Assembly (NCBI GenBank): GCA_015064485.1
Contig: SVSD01000007.1
Location: 1 to 64,000, forward strand
Source: Oscillospiraceae bacterium
GTDB lineage: Bacteria; Bacillota; Clostridia; Oscillospirales; CAG-382
Length of the DNA: 64,000 nt
Direction of reading: 5' to 3'
Numbering within the stretch: position 1 is the stretch's first letter; every line of letters starts with the position of its first letter. Position numbers and translations under genes: made by a program. Below are positions 42,712 to 51,297 of the stretch, one piece after another. The notes under the pieces were generated by a model, which saw nothing but the letters and a program-made list of their open reading frames with translations, did no database searches and had not been told where the DNA came from.

Positions 42712-44079
42712 ATGATAAACATTGAAAAAGTCTTGGATTTGTTGGAAAAAAACAACTATTATGCAGTAAAATTGTTTGTCAACGAGATGTATCCTGCGGA
42801 TATTGCGCTTCTTATTGATGAACTTGATACAAAAAATTCTGTTGTTGTTTTCCGGCTTTTACAAAAAGATCTTGCTGCAGATGCATTTGCCTATTTTGAT
42901 AATGATAAACAGATTGCTTTGATCGAAGCTATCAATGACTCTGAACTTTATGATGTGTTTTCACATATGTTTCTTGATGATACGGTTGACATCATCGAAG
43001 AAATGCCTGCAAGTGTTGTAAGAAGAATTCTTAATAACACAAGTCCCGATAAGAGAAAAAAGATTAACGAAATCCTTCGTTATCCCGAATCGAGCGTCGG
43101 CAGTATTATGACTGTCGAATATGTAAGCTTTAAAAAGGATATAACGGTTGCAGAAGCTATTGCAAAGTTGAGAAAAGAGGGCACATCTAAAGAAACTCTT
43201 TACACTTGTTATGTTACTGAAAACAGAAAACTTCTCGGTTATATTGATGTAAATGTATTGCTTACATCTGCCGACGATACAAAAATCGAAGATATTATGG
43301 AAACAAATGTGGTTTCCATACCTACGACCGAAGATAAAGAAGAAGCAACAAGACAGATCAACAAATATGACCTTATTGCTCTTCCGGTTGTTGACCACGA
43401 AGACAGACTTGTCGGTATTGTAACCGTTGACGACGCTATTGATGTCCTTCAAAGCGAGGTTACTGAGGACATTTCCCGTATGGCGGCGATGGAACCTATT
43501 GAGGATTCTTATTTTAAAACTCCCGTTTTTGTACATGCAAAAAAGAGAATTTTATGGCTGATATTCCTTATGTTTTCGGCAACTGTAACAGGTGTAATTC
43601 TTCAGCATTTTGAAGACGCGATCAGTGTTTTGCCTGTTCTTGTCGGTTCTATTCCGATGCTTATGGGAACGGGTGGAAACAGCGGTTCTCAGTCTGCAAC
43701 GATCATTACCCGAGGTATTGCGCTCGGTGAGGTTTCGTTTAAAGATATATTTAAAGTTATCTTTAAAGAATTCAGAGTTTCGATTATTGTAAGCTTTGCA
43801 CTTTCTTTGATTAATATTATAAGAATTCTTGCGATGTATAAGATAGGTATACTTGGAGATATCGGCGGTCACAGCGTATTTATCATTGCGGCTGTAATTT
43901 CACTTGCTCTTTTACTCGTTATCATTATTGCAAAATTTATCGGATGTACTTTGCCGCTTCTTGCAGACAAGGTGGGGCTTGATCCCGCACTTATGGCATC
44001 TCCCATTATTTCAACGATCGTTGATGCGTGTGCGGTTGTAATATACTTTAATATTGCAACGGCTTGGCTTGGAATTTAA
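42712..44079 (+). CDS. mgtE: Magnesium transporter MgtE
   Basis: Homodimeric Mg2+ channel with self-gating. An N-terminal superhelical domain (1-130) is followed by two CBS domains (about 135-260) that sense Mg2+, and a five-helix membrane domain (about 280-455) containing GTGGNSGSQSATIITRG, the family hallmark. Length 456. The start is ATG 42712 with GGAG upstream; the longer frame starts inside the inverted repeat. Conserved acidic residues in the CBS linker region are present. Confidence 0.94.
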   Translation: MINIEKVLDLLEKNNYYAVKLFVNEMYPADIALLIDELDTKNSVVVFRLLQKDLAADAFAYFDNDKQIALIEAINDSELYDVFSHMFLDDTVDIIEEMPASVVRRILNNTSPDKRKKINEILRYPESSVGSIMTVEYVSFKKDITVAEAIAKLRKEGTSKETLYTCYVTENRKLLGYIDVNVLLTSADDTKIEDIMETNVVSIPTTEDKEEATRQINKYDLIALPVVDHEDRLVGIVTVDDAIDVLQSEVTEDISRMAAMEPIEDSYFKTPVFVHAKKRILWLIFLMFSATVTGVILQHFEDAISVLPVLVGSIPMLMGTGGNSGSQSATIITRGIALGEVSFKDIFKVIFKEFRVSIIVSFALSLINIIRILAMYKIGILGDIGGHSVFIIAAVISLALLLVIIIAKFIGCTLPLLADKVGLDPALMASPIISTIVDACAVVIYFNIATAWLGI

Positions 44080-44163
44080 CATTTTTACGCAAATAAAGCA
44101 TAAAATAATAATGGTGATGCTTTTTGTACTTTTAAAAATATATTAAAACGAATAATATTACTT

Positions 44164-44844
44164 TTGATTTTAATACTGATATTTTCAATTGGACTTTTTG
44201 CTGTACTTGATCATCTTGTAACGCCGATGATAAGAACAGCGTCAGTAAAGCGTGCAAGATCTGTTGCAACATATGTGATAAGTGAAACAGTTCTTGATGT
44301 TCTTGAAGATAATGAGGTAGGTTACGACAGTATCATTTCTTTTGAAAAGGACAATTCAGGTAAAATAGTTGCTGTAAAAACGAATTCTGTACTCATTAAT
44401 AAACTGAAAGCGGAGCTTTCGTCTGAAATTTACAATAGAATAAAAAGTATAAACCCGGAAGTTTTGACACTCCATCTCGGTTCGGTTCTCAACAGCGGAC
44501 TGCTTATGGGAAAAGGACCTGCGGTAAAAGTAAATATCACTCCTGTCGGAGCTGTAACTTCCGATTTCATAAACGAATTCAAAGCAGCGGGTATCAACCA
44601 GACAAATCACCGCATTATGATAAAGATAAATATTGCTTTTTCTGTACTTATGCCGTTTAACAGTGTTAATCAAACTGTTGAAACGACAGTATGCGCTGCT
44701 GAAACTGTTCTTGTTGGTGAAATTCCGAGTGCATATACTAATGTTCAGAATATCGGAGATTTTGACGGACTTGATCTTACCGGCGATATCGTTGATTTCG
44801 GCGCACATGATATAAATGAAAATGAATATGAAAAAAACGGCTGA
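44164..44844 (+). CDS. yunB: Sporulation protein YunB, 5' end uncertain
   Basis: Matches YunB of endospore formers: an N-terminal hydrophobic helix followed by a long alpha/beta region with HLGSVLNSGLLMGKGPAVKV and a C-terminal PSAYTNVQ motif. No ATG, GTG or TTG with an SD exists in frame. TTG 44164 cuts into the membrane helix, while the frame stays open to 44104. ATG 44117, just upstream, is in another frame and would join if a run of five T (44121-44125) had six. So the gene is frameshifted, mis-sequenced, or uses an unusual start. It is important for spore formation in Bacillus. Confidence 0.8.
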   Translation: MILILIFSIGLFAVLDHLVTPMIRTASVKRARSVATYVISETVLDVLEDNEVGYDSIISFEKDNSGKIVAVKTNSVLINKLKAELSSEIYNRIKSINPEVLTLHLGSVLNSGLLMGKGPAVKVNITPVGAVTSDFINEFKAAGINQTNHRIMIKINIAFSVLMPFNSVNQTVETTVCAAETVLVGEIPSAYTNVQNIGDFDGLDLTGDIVDFGAHDINENEYEKNG

Positions 44845-44861
44845 TGCAATCGGCCGTTTTT
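44833..44861 (+). terminator. Terminator of yunB
   Basis: AAAAACGGCTGA (44833-44844) pairs with TCGGCCGTTTTT (44850-44861), one G-U. Confidence 0.85.
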
Positions 44862-44876
44862 TATATAGTTGAATCA

Positions 44877-44904
44877 AAAAAGCGACGAAAAATCGTCGCT
44901 TTTT
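44877..44904 (-). terminator. Terminator of glnS
   Basis: AAAAAGCGACGA (44877-44888) pairs with TCGTCGCTTTTT (44893-44904) around an AAAA loop. Confidence 0.88.
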
Positions 44905-44906
44905 AA

Positions 44907-46568
44907 TTAGTTAGGTTTGTAGCTTCCCTTAAGAGTTACAATTCTGTTGTATGTGCCGGGATTCTTTGTATCTGCACAGAAGTAACCGCTTCTTACAAAC
45001 TGAAATTTTGAGCCTGCTTCAACATCCGTCATACAAGCTTCAAGTTTGGCATTTTCCATAACTGTAAGAGAGTTTGGATTGAGATAATCGCGGAATGTTT
45101 TATCTTCCTCCATATCACCGGGATCTTCAATTGTGAAAAGGTGATCGTAGAGATTAACTTTCGCATCAACAGCATTTTCCTTACTTACCCAATGGATAGT
45201 ACCCTTGACTTTTCTGCCGTCGGTAGGCATACCGTTTCCTGTTTCAAGATCAGCGGTACATAAAAGCTTTGCAACTTTACCGTCATCGCCGTAGATAACC
45301 TCATTGCATTTGATGATATATGCACCCATAAGGCGCACTTCGCAATCCGGCTTTAAACGCTGATACTTGGGAGGCGGATTGTCAGAAAAGTCTTCTCTTT
45401 CGATATAAAGATTTCTTGTAAATGCAACTTTTCTTACGCCGTCATCGGGATTTTCGGGATTATTTGAAACTTGGAAATATTCTGTTTTTCCTTCTTCAAA
45501 GTTTGTGATTTCAACTTCGATCGGATCAAGAACAGCCATTCTTCGGGGAACGATGTGCCCGAGTTCTTCTCTTATGCAGTATTCTAAAAGTCCGATATCG
45601 CAAAGTGAAAGGGAAGTGGAAACACCCGATCTCTTTACAAACTCAAATATTGATTCGGGAGTGTAACCCCTTCTTCTCAAACCGCATAATGTGGGCATTC
45701 TGGGGTCATCCCATCCGTCAACAAGCTTTTCTTCAACAAGCGCTCTCAAATAACGCTTACTCATAACAGTATGAGTAACATTCATTCGTGCAAACTCTCT
45801 CTGCTTAGGCTTGGGATCAAAGCCGATGTTTTCTATAACCCAGTCGTAAAGAGGGCGGTGGTTCTTGAATTCTATTGAGCAAAGCGAATATGTGATGCCT
45901 TCTGTTGCATCCTGAATGGGATGTGCAAAGTCATAAAGGGGGTAGATACACCATTTATCGCCCTGACGGTGATGGCTTGTATGAATAATACGGTAGATGG
46001 CCGGATCTCTCATATTCATATTCGGAGATGCCATATCGATTTTTGCTCTTAGTGTTCGGGTTCCGTCTTCGAATTCGCCGTTTTTCATACGCTCGAACAA
46101 ATCGAGATTTTCTTCGACGGTTCTATCTCTGTAAGGGCTGTTTTTGCCCGGCTGTGTGAGTGTGCCCCTGTATTCTCTCATTTCATCCGCAGAAAGATCG
46201 CAAACATAAGCTTTTCCGTCTTTAATAAGTTTTACCGCATATTCATAGCACTTATCAAAATAATCTGAACCGTAGAAAATGCCGCCTGTAGGTTCTGCGC
46301 CGAGCCAACGGAGGTCTTCTTCGATTGACTGAACATATTCGTCGTCTTCTTTTACAGGGTTTGTGTCATCATAACGGAGGTTAAAAAGTCCGCCGTATTT
46401 TTTTGCTGTCATAACATTGATCCATATTGCCTTTGCGCTTCCGATATGAAGATATCCGTTGGGCTCGGGAGGAAAGCGGGTATGGACGGTTTCGACATTG
46501 CCTTCGCGAATGTCTTCATCAATTTCGTCGTGTATAAAATTAGAATTTGTCAATTCTTCAAAAGCCAT
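44907..46568 (-). CDS. glnS: Glutamine--tRNA ligase
   Basis: Class I synthetase that charges tRNA-Gln directly. The HIGH-like motif is PNGYLHIGSAKAIW (about 33-46), the KMSKS-like one is VMSKRYL (about 265), and the C-terminal anticodon-binding beta barrels are present. Length 553. The SD is AAGGAG. Most Clostridia make Gln-tRNA through GatCAB, so a GlnRS suggests acquisition by horizontal transfer in an ancestor (inference). It lies next to gltX. Confidence 0.95.
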   Translation of the reverse strand: MAFEELTNSNFIHDEIDEDIREGNVETVHTRFPPEPNGYLHIGSAKAIWINVMTAKKYGGLFNLRYDDTNPVKEDDEYVQSIEEDLRWLGAEPTGGIFYGSDYFDKCYEYAVKLIKDGKAYVCDLSADEMREYRGTLTQPGKNSPYRDRTVEENLDLFERMKNGEFEDGTRTLRAKIDMASPNMNMRDPAIYRIIHTSHHRQGDKWCIYPLYDFAHPIQDATEGITYSLCSIEFKNHRPLYDWVIENIGFDPKPKQREFARMNVTHTVMSKRYLRALVEEKLVDGWDDPRMPTLCGLRRRGYTPESIFEFVKRSGVSTSLSLCDIGLLEYCIREELGHIVPRRMAVLDPIEVEITNFEEGKTEYFQVSNNPENPDDGVRKVAFTRNLYIEREDFSDNPPPKYQRLKPDCEVRLMGAYIIKCNEVIYGDDGKVAKLLCTADLETGNGMPTDGRKVKGTIHWVSKENAVDAKVNLYDHLFTIEDPGDMEEDKTFRDYLNPNSLTVMENAKLEACMTDVEAGSKFQFVRSGYFCADTKNPGTYNRIVTLKGSYKPN

Positions 46569-46610
46569 AATAAAGCTCCTTGTGAAATATAAAATATACT
46601 TATCTTTGAT

Positions 46611-48275
46611 TTATGCCTGAGCGCTTACTCGAGCTTTAACACATTCTTCTCCGAGAAGGTTGCATATTGCAAAAAGATCCGGTGAATTCTGTCTTCCTGT
46701 AATTGCTACTCTGATAACCGTTGAAACATCGGCAACAGATCCTTTGAAAGCTGTAGGATCGGCTTTGTAAGCCTTCATATCGGATGTGAAACCGTGCTTT
46801 TCGGAAAGAATTTTTACAGTTTCGAACCAACCGTTGTTGTCAGCCTCGGTTTTATAAACCTGAGCATATTCGGAAAGAATCGCCTTTCTGTCGGCAACTG
46901 TGATATTTTCGGGATATTCGTTTTCGTTTACTTTGAATGTTTCATCAAAGAAGTAGGAAATGAAATCGCGAACTTCAGACCAGCAGGAAAAATCTTTTCT
47001 CGGTTTCTTTCCGCCGCGGCCTATGGCAAAGATATTTGTTGTGTACTCGGGATCTCTGGAAATAAGCGAATAAAATTCTTCATCGTATTCTTTTGCCCAA
47101 TCCGAAACGCCTTCATAAACCTCTTCAGCCGTCATTCTTGCGATAACATTTTTAGAAATATCATTAAGTTTTGCAATATCAAATAAAGCGCCTGATGCAC
47201 TCATTTTGTTAGTTGAAAAGGGAAATTCTCTATAGTTTTTATCGGGATTTGCACTTCTCCACTGTTCGTAATTGGAGTTCAAAAGTGTCATAAGATATTC
47301 TATAACAGATGTGCGCGGGTAGCCTGTTGTATAATAGAATTCAAGAGTACATTCGGGGTCCTTGCGTTTTGACATCTTGCGCTTCGAGCCGATTTCCTCG
47401 TCGAATTTAAGCACCTGAGAAGTATGTGAAAATCTCGGTCTTCTGAATCCGCAGGCAGCCCAAAGTTCAATATGCCAGGGAAGGGTAGAAAGCCATTCTT
47501 CGCCTCTGATAACATCTGTTGTTCTCATAAAATGGTCATCAACAACATGTGCAAGGTGATATGTCGGAATTCCGTCAGATTTAAGCAAAACGAAATCCTG
47601 ATCATTTTCGGGTATTTCAAGATTGCCCTTTATAGAATCTTTAAAAGGTGTTTTCTTGGAAGGATCACCCATTGACTTAAATCTTAAAACAAACTTTTCT
47701 CCGTTTTTGATTTTTTCTATTGCTTCATCAATCGGCATATTGCGGTGAATTGCGTATTTTCCGTAATAACCGAAATTGTCCTTTGCAGCTTCCTGAGCTT
47801 TATGAGCCGCTTCAAGCTGTTCTTCTGTGCAGAAGCAAGGATAAGCTCTGCCTTCAAGTAACAGTTTGCGGGCAACTATATGATAGAATTTTGCACGCTG
47901 ACGCTGTCTGTAAGGGCCGTAGTTTCCGAAATCGCCTTGTGCTGTTGCACCTTCGTCGAAATTAAGGCCAAAGCCTCCGAGATACTTGATTATTTTTTCA
48001 ACAGCGCCGGGAACTTCTCTTTTGTCGTCTGTATCTTCAATTCTCAACATAAATACGCCGCCTCCGGTTGCATGCGCAACACGCTCGTCGGCAAGAGCAC
48101 CGTAAAGATTACCTAAATGCATAGATCCAGTAGGGCTCGGGGCGATTCTTGTAACTTTGGTTCCTTCGGGCAGATTTCTTTCAGGAAATTTTTCCTCAAG
48201 CGATTCTATTGTGTCGCAATCGTCAAGATCGGGGAAAATGAGAGCGGATAATTCCAAAAGTTTTGTGTTTTCCAT
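46611..48275 (-). CDS. gltX: Glutamate--tRNA ligase
   Basis: Class I synthetase with PSPTGSMHLGNLYGAL (HIGH region, about 47-62) and KRKMSKRKDP (KMSKS region, about 305). A C-terminal helical anticodon-binding domain completes about 554 residues. Two ATGs, 48275 and 48287, are both possible; I chose 48275 since GGAA is then about 7 nt upstream. The catalytic domain looks intact. Probably co-transcribed with glnS and the upstream acetyltransferase. Confidence 0.93.
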   Translation of the reverse strand: MENTKLLELSALIFPDLDDCDTIESLEEKFPERNLPEGTKVTRIAPSPTGSMHLGNLYGALADERVAHATGGGVFMLRIEDTDDKREVPGAVEKIIKYLGGFGLNFDEGATAQGDFGNYGPYRQRQRAKFYHIVARKLLLEGRAYPCFCTEEQLEAAHKAQEAAKDNFGYYGKYAIHRNMPIDEAIEKIKNGEKFVLRFKSMGDPSKKTPFKDSIKGNLEIPENDQDFVLLKSDGIPTYHLAHVVDDHFMRTTDVIRGEEWLSTLPWHIELWAACGFRRPRFSHTSQVLKFDEEIGSKRKMSKRKDPECTLEFYYTTGYPRTSVIEYLMTLLNSNYEQWRSANPDKNYREFPFSTNKMSASGALFDIAKLNDISKNVIARMTAEEVYEGVSDWAKEYDEEFYSLISRDPEYTTNIFAIGRGGKKPRKDFSCWSEVRDFISYFFDETFKVNENEYPENITVADRKAILSEYAQVYKTEADNNGWFETVKILSEKHGFTSDMKAYKADPTAFKGSVADVSTVIRVAITGRQNSPDLFAICNLLGEECVKARVSAQA

Positions 48276-48301
48276 TTTTATTTCCATTCCTTTTAAAAGA
48301 T

Positions 48302-48844
48302 TCAATATAAATAAACCATTTCAATCATAACTTCGTCTTCTTCAATATCTATATTTGAGTAAAAATACAGATTTGTTCCTGCAAAAACAAAGCCATGTTT
48401 TTTGTAAAAGCTGATTGCCGGTATATTGCAGGATTGGGTTTCAAGAATAATGATGCGCCGGTCTTCAATTTTTGCAATTTCTTTTGCTTTATTAACAAGT
48501 AAGGACCCGAACCCAAGACCTCTGTAGTTTTCTTTAACAAGCAGGTTGGTAATTCTAAGTCTGTCATTCCATTCTTCTCGTGAAATTTCAAGATATGCAA
48601 TGATTTCGCCGGTATCGTTTCTTTTGATACCGAACGCCGTAATATCATCCCAAGACTGACTGAAAAGGATGTCATACGAATCGTGATGATAGGGCTTTTC
48701 AAGCTTTTCACGGATGAAATTAAACGAAAATGATTCTTCATCTTGTTTCATTTCGACTCTGTAATGTTCGGAAGAGTCGTAGACATAATGCAATTCATGG
48801 TAATCATAGTTTTCTTTATCAAGTTCGATTACAGTATATTCCAC
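48302..48844 (-). CDS. GNAT family acetyltransferase
   Basis: 180 residues. The acetyl-CoA-binding RGLGFGSLLVNKA motif and the IILETQSCNIPAISFYKKHGF segment mark a GNAT fold in the C-terminal half. The N-terminal 70 residues are acidic and do not match a specific subfamily. Start GTG 48844, with GGGAG 7 nt upstream. Substrate unknown. It precedes gltX by 26 bp. Confidence 0.85.
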   Translation of the reverse strand: MEYTVIELDKENYDYHELHYVYDSSEHYRVEMKQDEESFSFNFIREKLEKPYHHDSYDILFSQSWDDITAFGIKRNDTGEIIAYLEISREEWNDRLRITNLLVKENYRGLGFGSLLVNKAKEIAKIEDRRIIILETQSCNIPAISFYKKHGFVFAGTNLYFYSNIDIEEDEVMIEMVYLY

Positions 48845-49020
48845 AAAATATCTCCCAACACACCATATTTCATATTAGTATAACATATTTCATCTTCATT
48901 TGCAATATTTTCTATAAAAATATCTGCTATCACTTTATATTTTTCTTCACATATAATATATCAGGAAGTAAATAACAAATGATTTTAAATATTGCGATCA
49001 AACCCGAAAGGACCATTCAT

Positions 49021-49242
49021 ATGAGATATAAAATTATTGTCCTGAGCTCGGTTACCTATGCGTTAAAAGCGCAGGGAATGCTCGCTCGTGAGGGTGTAGA
49101 CACACGCCTCGAAAAATTAAGCAGAACAAGGACACTTAAAGGATGCGGATACGGTCTGCGTGTATCATCATCAAATCTTGATAAAGCTGTAAAATTGCTG
49201 AATCTTGAAAGGATCAGGATAGTTGAAATAATTGACTACTGA
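49021..49242 (+). CDS. DUF3343 protein (putative Se/S carrier)
   Basis: 73 residues of the DUF3343 family, which has been proposed as a selenium or sulfur carrier. The conserved Cys is in LKGCGYGLRV (about 43-52), the likely carrier residue. Start ATG 49021 with AGGA upstream. The last codons overlap the start region of the following cysteine desulfurase gene, so the two are translationally coupled. This pairing supports a sulfur/selenium transfer role, although the substrate is unproven. Confidence 0.82.
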   Translation: MRYKIIVLSSVTYALKAQGMLAREGVDTRLEKLSRTRTLKGCGYGLRVSSSNLDKAVKLLNLERIRIVEIIDY

Positions 49243-49255
49243 GTTCGGTGAGCAA

Positions 49256-50392
49256 ATGGAAAAAACTATTTATTTTGACCACGCCGCTACCAGTTGGCCG
49301 AAACCATCTTCTGTTTCTATGACAATGAAAAAAGCTATGTATGAAAACGGAGGCAACCCTGGAAGAAGCGGCCATATTTTGTCGGTAAAGGCATCAAAGG
49401 CGATATATAAATGCAGAGAAGCGGTTTCAGACTTGTTTTCTTTTGACGATCCTGAAAGAGTTATTTTTACTCAAAATACAACCTATGCTTTAAATACGGC
49501 AATCAAGGGAATCGTAAAACAAGGAGACCATGTAGTTATATCAAATCTTGAGCACAATTCGGTGTTGAGACCGATTGAAAGATTATCGCAGGAAAAGGGT
49601 ATAACATACGGTACATTTGATGCAACAGATGACAGCGACGAAGATGTTATTTATTGTTTGAAAAGAGCAATAAGGCAAAACACAAAAACCGTAGTTGTAA
49701 CTGCAGCATCAAATGTCTGCGGAAAGATTTTACCGATATCCAGGATATCTTCGGAATGTCATAGGCGGGGGATAACGCTTATTGTAGACGGTGCACAAGC
49801 CGGAGGAGTATTTCCGATAGATTTTAAAACAATGGGGGCAGATATTCTTTGCCTTGCAGGTCATAAAGGTTTATACGGACCTCAGGGAACGGGGATTATG
49901 CTGTGCTGTAAGAGTATTACTCCGGAAAGTCTTGCAGAAGGCGGAAACGGAATAAATTCACAAGACAAAACGATGGGAGATATACTGCCTGAAAAACTTG
50001 AAGCAGGAACACCCAACACCCCCGGAATATGCGGACTGTACGAAGGCGTAAAATATGTTTCCGCTGAAACGGTAGAGGAGATATTCGGAAAAACTCTTCT
50101 GCTTACAAGATTTGCCACAGAAGCGCTTTTAGAAAATAAGAATATAACTGTTTACGGAGATTACGGTGTAAAGGCGCCTGTAATTTCTTTTAATATAAAC
50201 AGTTTTGATCCATCGTATGTTTCGTCGGTGCTTTCTGATAATGGAATTTGCACAAGAAGCGGACTTCATTGTGCACCTCTTGCACATATGGCTCTTGGCA
50301 CAAACGGCGGAACTGTAAGAGTTTCATTTGGTCATAAAAACACAAAAAACGAAATCGAAAAATTTTTGAAAGTTGTAAATAAGATAAGATAG
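49256..50392 (+). CDS. Cysteine desulfurase family protein (class V aminotransferase)
   Basis: PLP enzyme mobilising sulfur from cysteine (or selenium from selenocysteine). The PLP Lys is in GHKGLYGPQG, the His in DGAQAGG-type VDGAQAGG stretch, and the active-site Cys in TRSGLHCAP near the C-terminus. The 378-residue length fits the SufS-like subset related to EF2568. Start ATG 49256 with GGTGAG upstream. It follows a DUF3343 carrier gene. No iron-sulfur assembly genes or selD are seen nearby. Confidence 0.87.
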   Translation: MEKTIYFDHAATSWPKPSSVSMTMKKAMYENGGNPGRSGHILSVKASKAIYKCREAVSDLFSFDDPERVIFTQNTTYALNTAIKGIVKQGDHVVISNLEHNSVLRPIERLSQEKGITYGTFDATDDSDEDVIYCLKRAIRQNTKTVVVTAASNVCGKILPISRISSECHRRGITLIVDGAQAGGVFPIDFKTMGADILCLAGHKGLYGPQGTGIMLCCKSITPESLAEGGNGINSQDKTMGDILPEKLEAGTPNTPGICGLYEGVKYVSAETVEEIFGKTLLLTRFATEALLENKNITVYGDYGVKAPVISFNINSFDPSYVSSVLSDNGICTRSGLHCAPLAHMALGTNGGTVRVSFGHKNTKNEIEKFLKVVNKIR

Positions 50393-50394
50393 AA

Positions 50395-50427
50395 AAAAGA
50401 GAATCAACAAAATGTTGATTCTCTTTT
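50395..50427. terminator. Bidirectional terminator between desulfurase and dapF
   Basis: AAAAGAGAATCAACA (50395-50409) pairs over 15 bp with 50413-50427, AAA loop. Confidence 0.9.
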
Positions 50428-50433
50428 GTATTG

Positions 50434-51297
50434 TTATTTCAAAAGGTAGTCGGGTAAATAAAGTGTACCGTCAAAAACAATATTTGAAGGAGCTGTAATG
50501 TAAATACAGTTGTCGGTTTCATTCCATTCAACTTCTGTAATTCCGCCCAGCTGTTCGACGCTTACTTTTCTGTCGCATCTGCCTGTAAGAACCCCGCCGA
50601 CAGTACAAGTAGAGCATCCGGTAGCACAAGCAAGAGTCTCTCCTGTACCTCTTTCCCAAGTACGAAGCTTTAAGTGGGATCTGTTTACTACCTGACAAAA
50701 TTCCGCATTTATGCGATGAGGGAAAAGCTCGTTATTTTCCATCAGTGGTCCGTATTTTTCAAGATCAAGAAAATCAAGATCATCAACAAAGCTCACGCAA
50801 TGGGGATTTCCAAGCGATATTGCGGTTGTGCTGAACTTTCTGCCGTCAAGTATCACAGTCTTGTCAACAAAACGCTCAGAACCCGTTACCGCAGGCACTT
50901 TTGAAGCTTCAAGCACCGGCTCGCCGATGTTTGCGGTAATGTTATAAACATGGCCATCTTTTATTGTCAGGTATATTTTTTTAATACCGCCGAGAGTTTC
51001 TACTGTTATCTCGGTTTTGTTAGTAAAGCCTTTCTCGTATACAAGCATACCGACACTGCGGACTGCGTTTCCGCACATTTCAGCTTCTGTTCCGTCGGGA
51101 TTAAAAACTCTCATTCTGAAATCGGCAACATCTGAAGGACAAACAAGGATCATGCCGTCTGAGCAAATTCCGAAATGTCTTTTTGAAACAAATTCAGAAA
51201 GCTTGTTAAGGTTTGAAAGCTCTTGCGTCAGAGTATCAATATACACATAATCGTTGCCGTACGCCTGCATTTTTGTAAATCGGATCTCTTTATTCAT
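50434..51297 (-). CDS. dapF: Diaminopimelate epimerase
   Basis: PLP-independent racemase-type enzyme converting LL- to meso-diaminopimelate for lysine and peptidoglycan. The first catalytic Cys lies in EMCGNAVRS (about 75), the second in CATGCSTC (about 225). Both halves of the pseudo-symmetric fold are present. Start ATG 51297 overlaps the upstream stop as TGATG, with GGAGGA upstream. It is coupled to the transsulfuration enzyme gene. Confidence 0.95.
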   Translation of the reverse strand: MNKEIRFTKMQAYGNDYVYIDTLTQELSNLNKLSEFVSKRHFGICSDGMILVCPSDVADFRMRVFNPDGTEAEMCGNAVRSVGMLVYEKGFTNKTEITVETLGGIKKIYLTIKDGHVYNITANIGEPVLEASKVPAVTGSERFVDKTVILDGRKFSTTAISLGNPHCVSFVDDLDFLDLEKYGPLMENNELFPHRINAEFCQVVNRSHLKLRTWERGTGETLACATGCSTCTVGGVLTGRCDRKVSVEQLGGITEVEWNETDNCIYITAPSNIVFDGTLYLPDYLLK

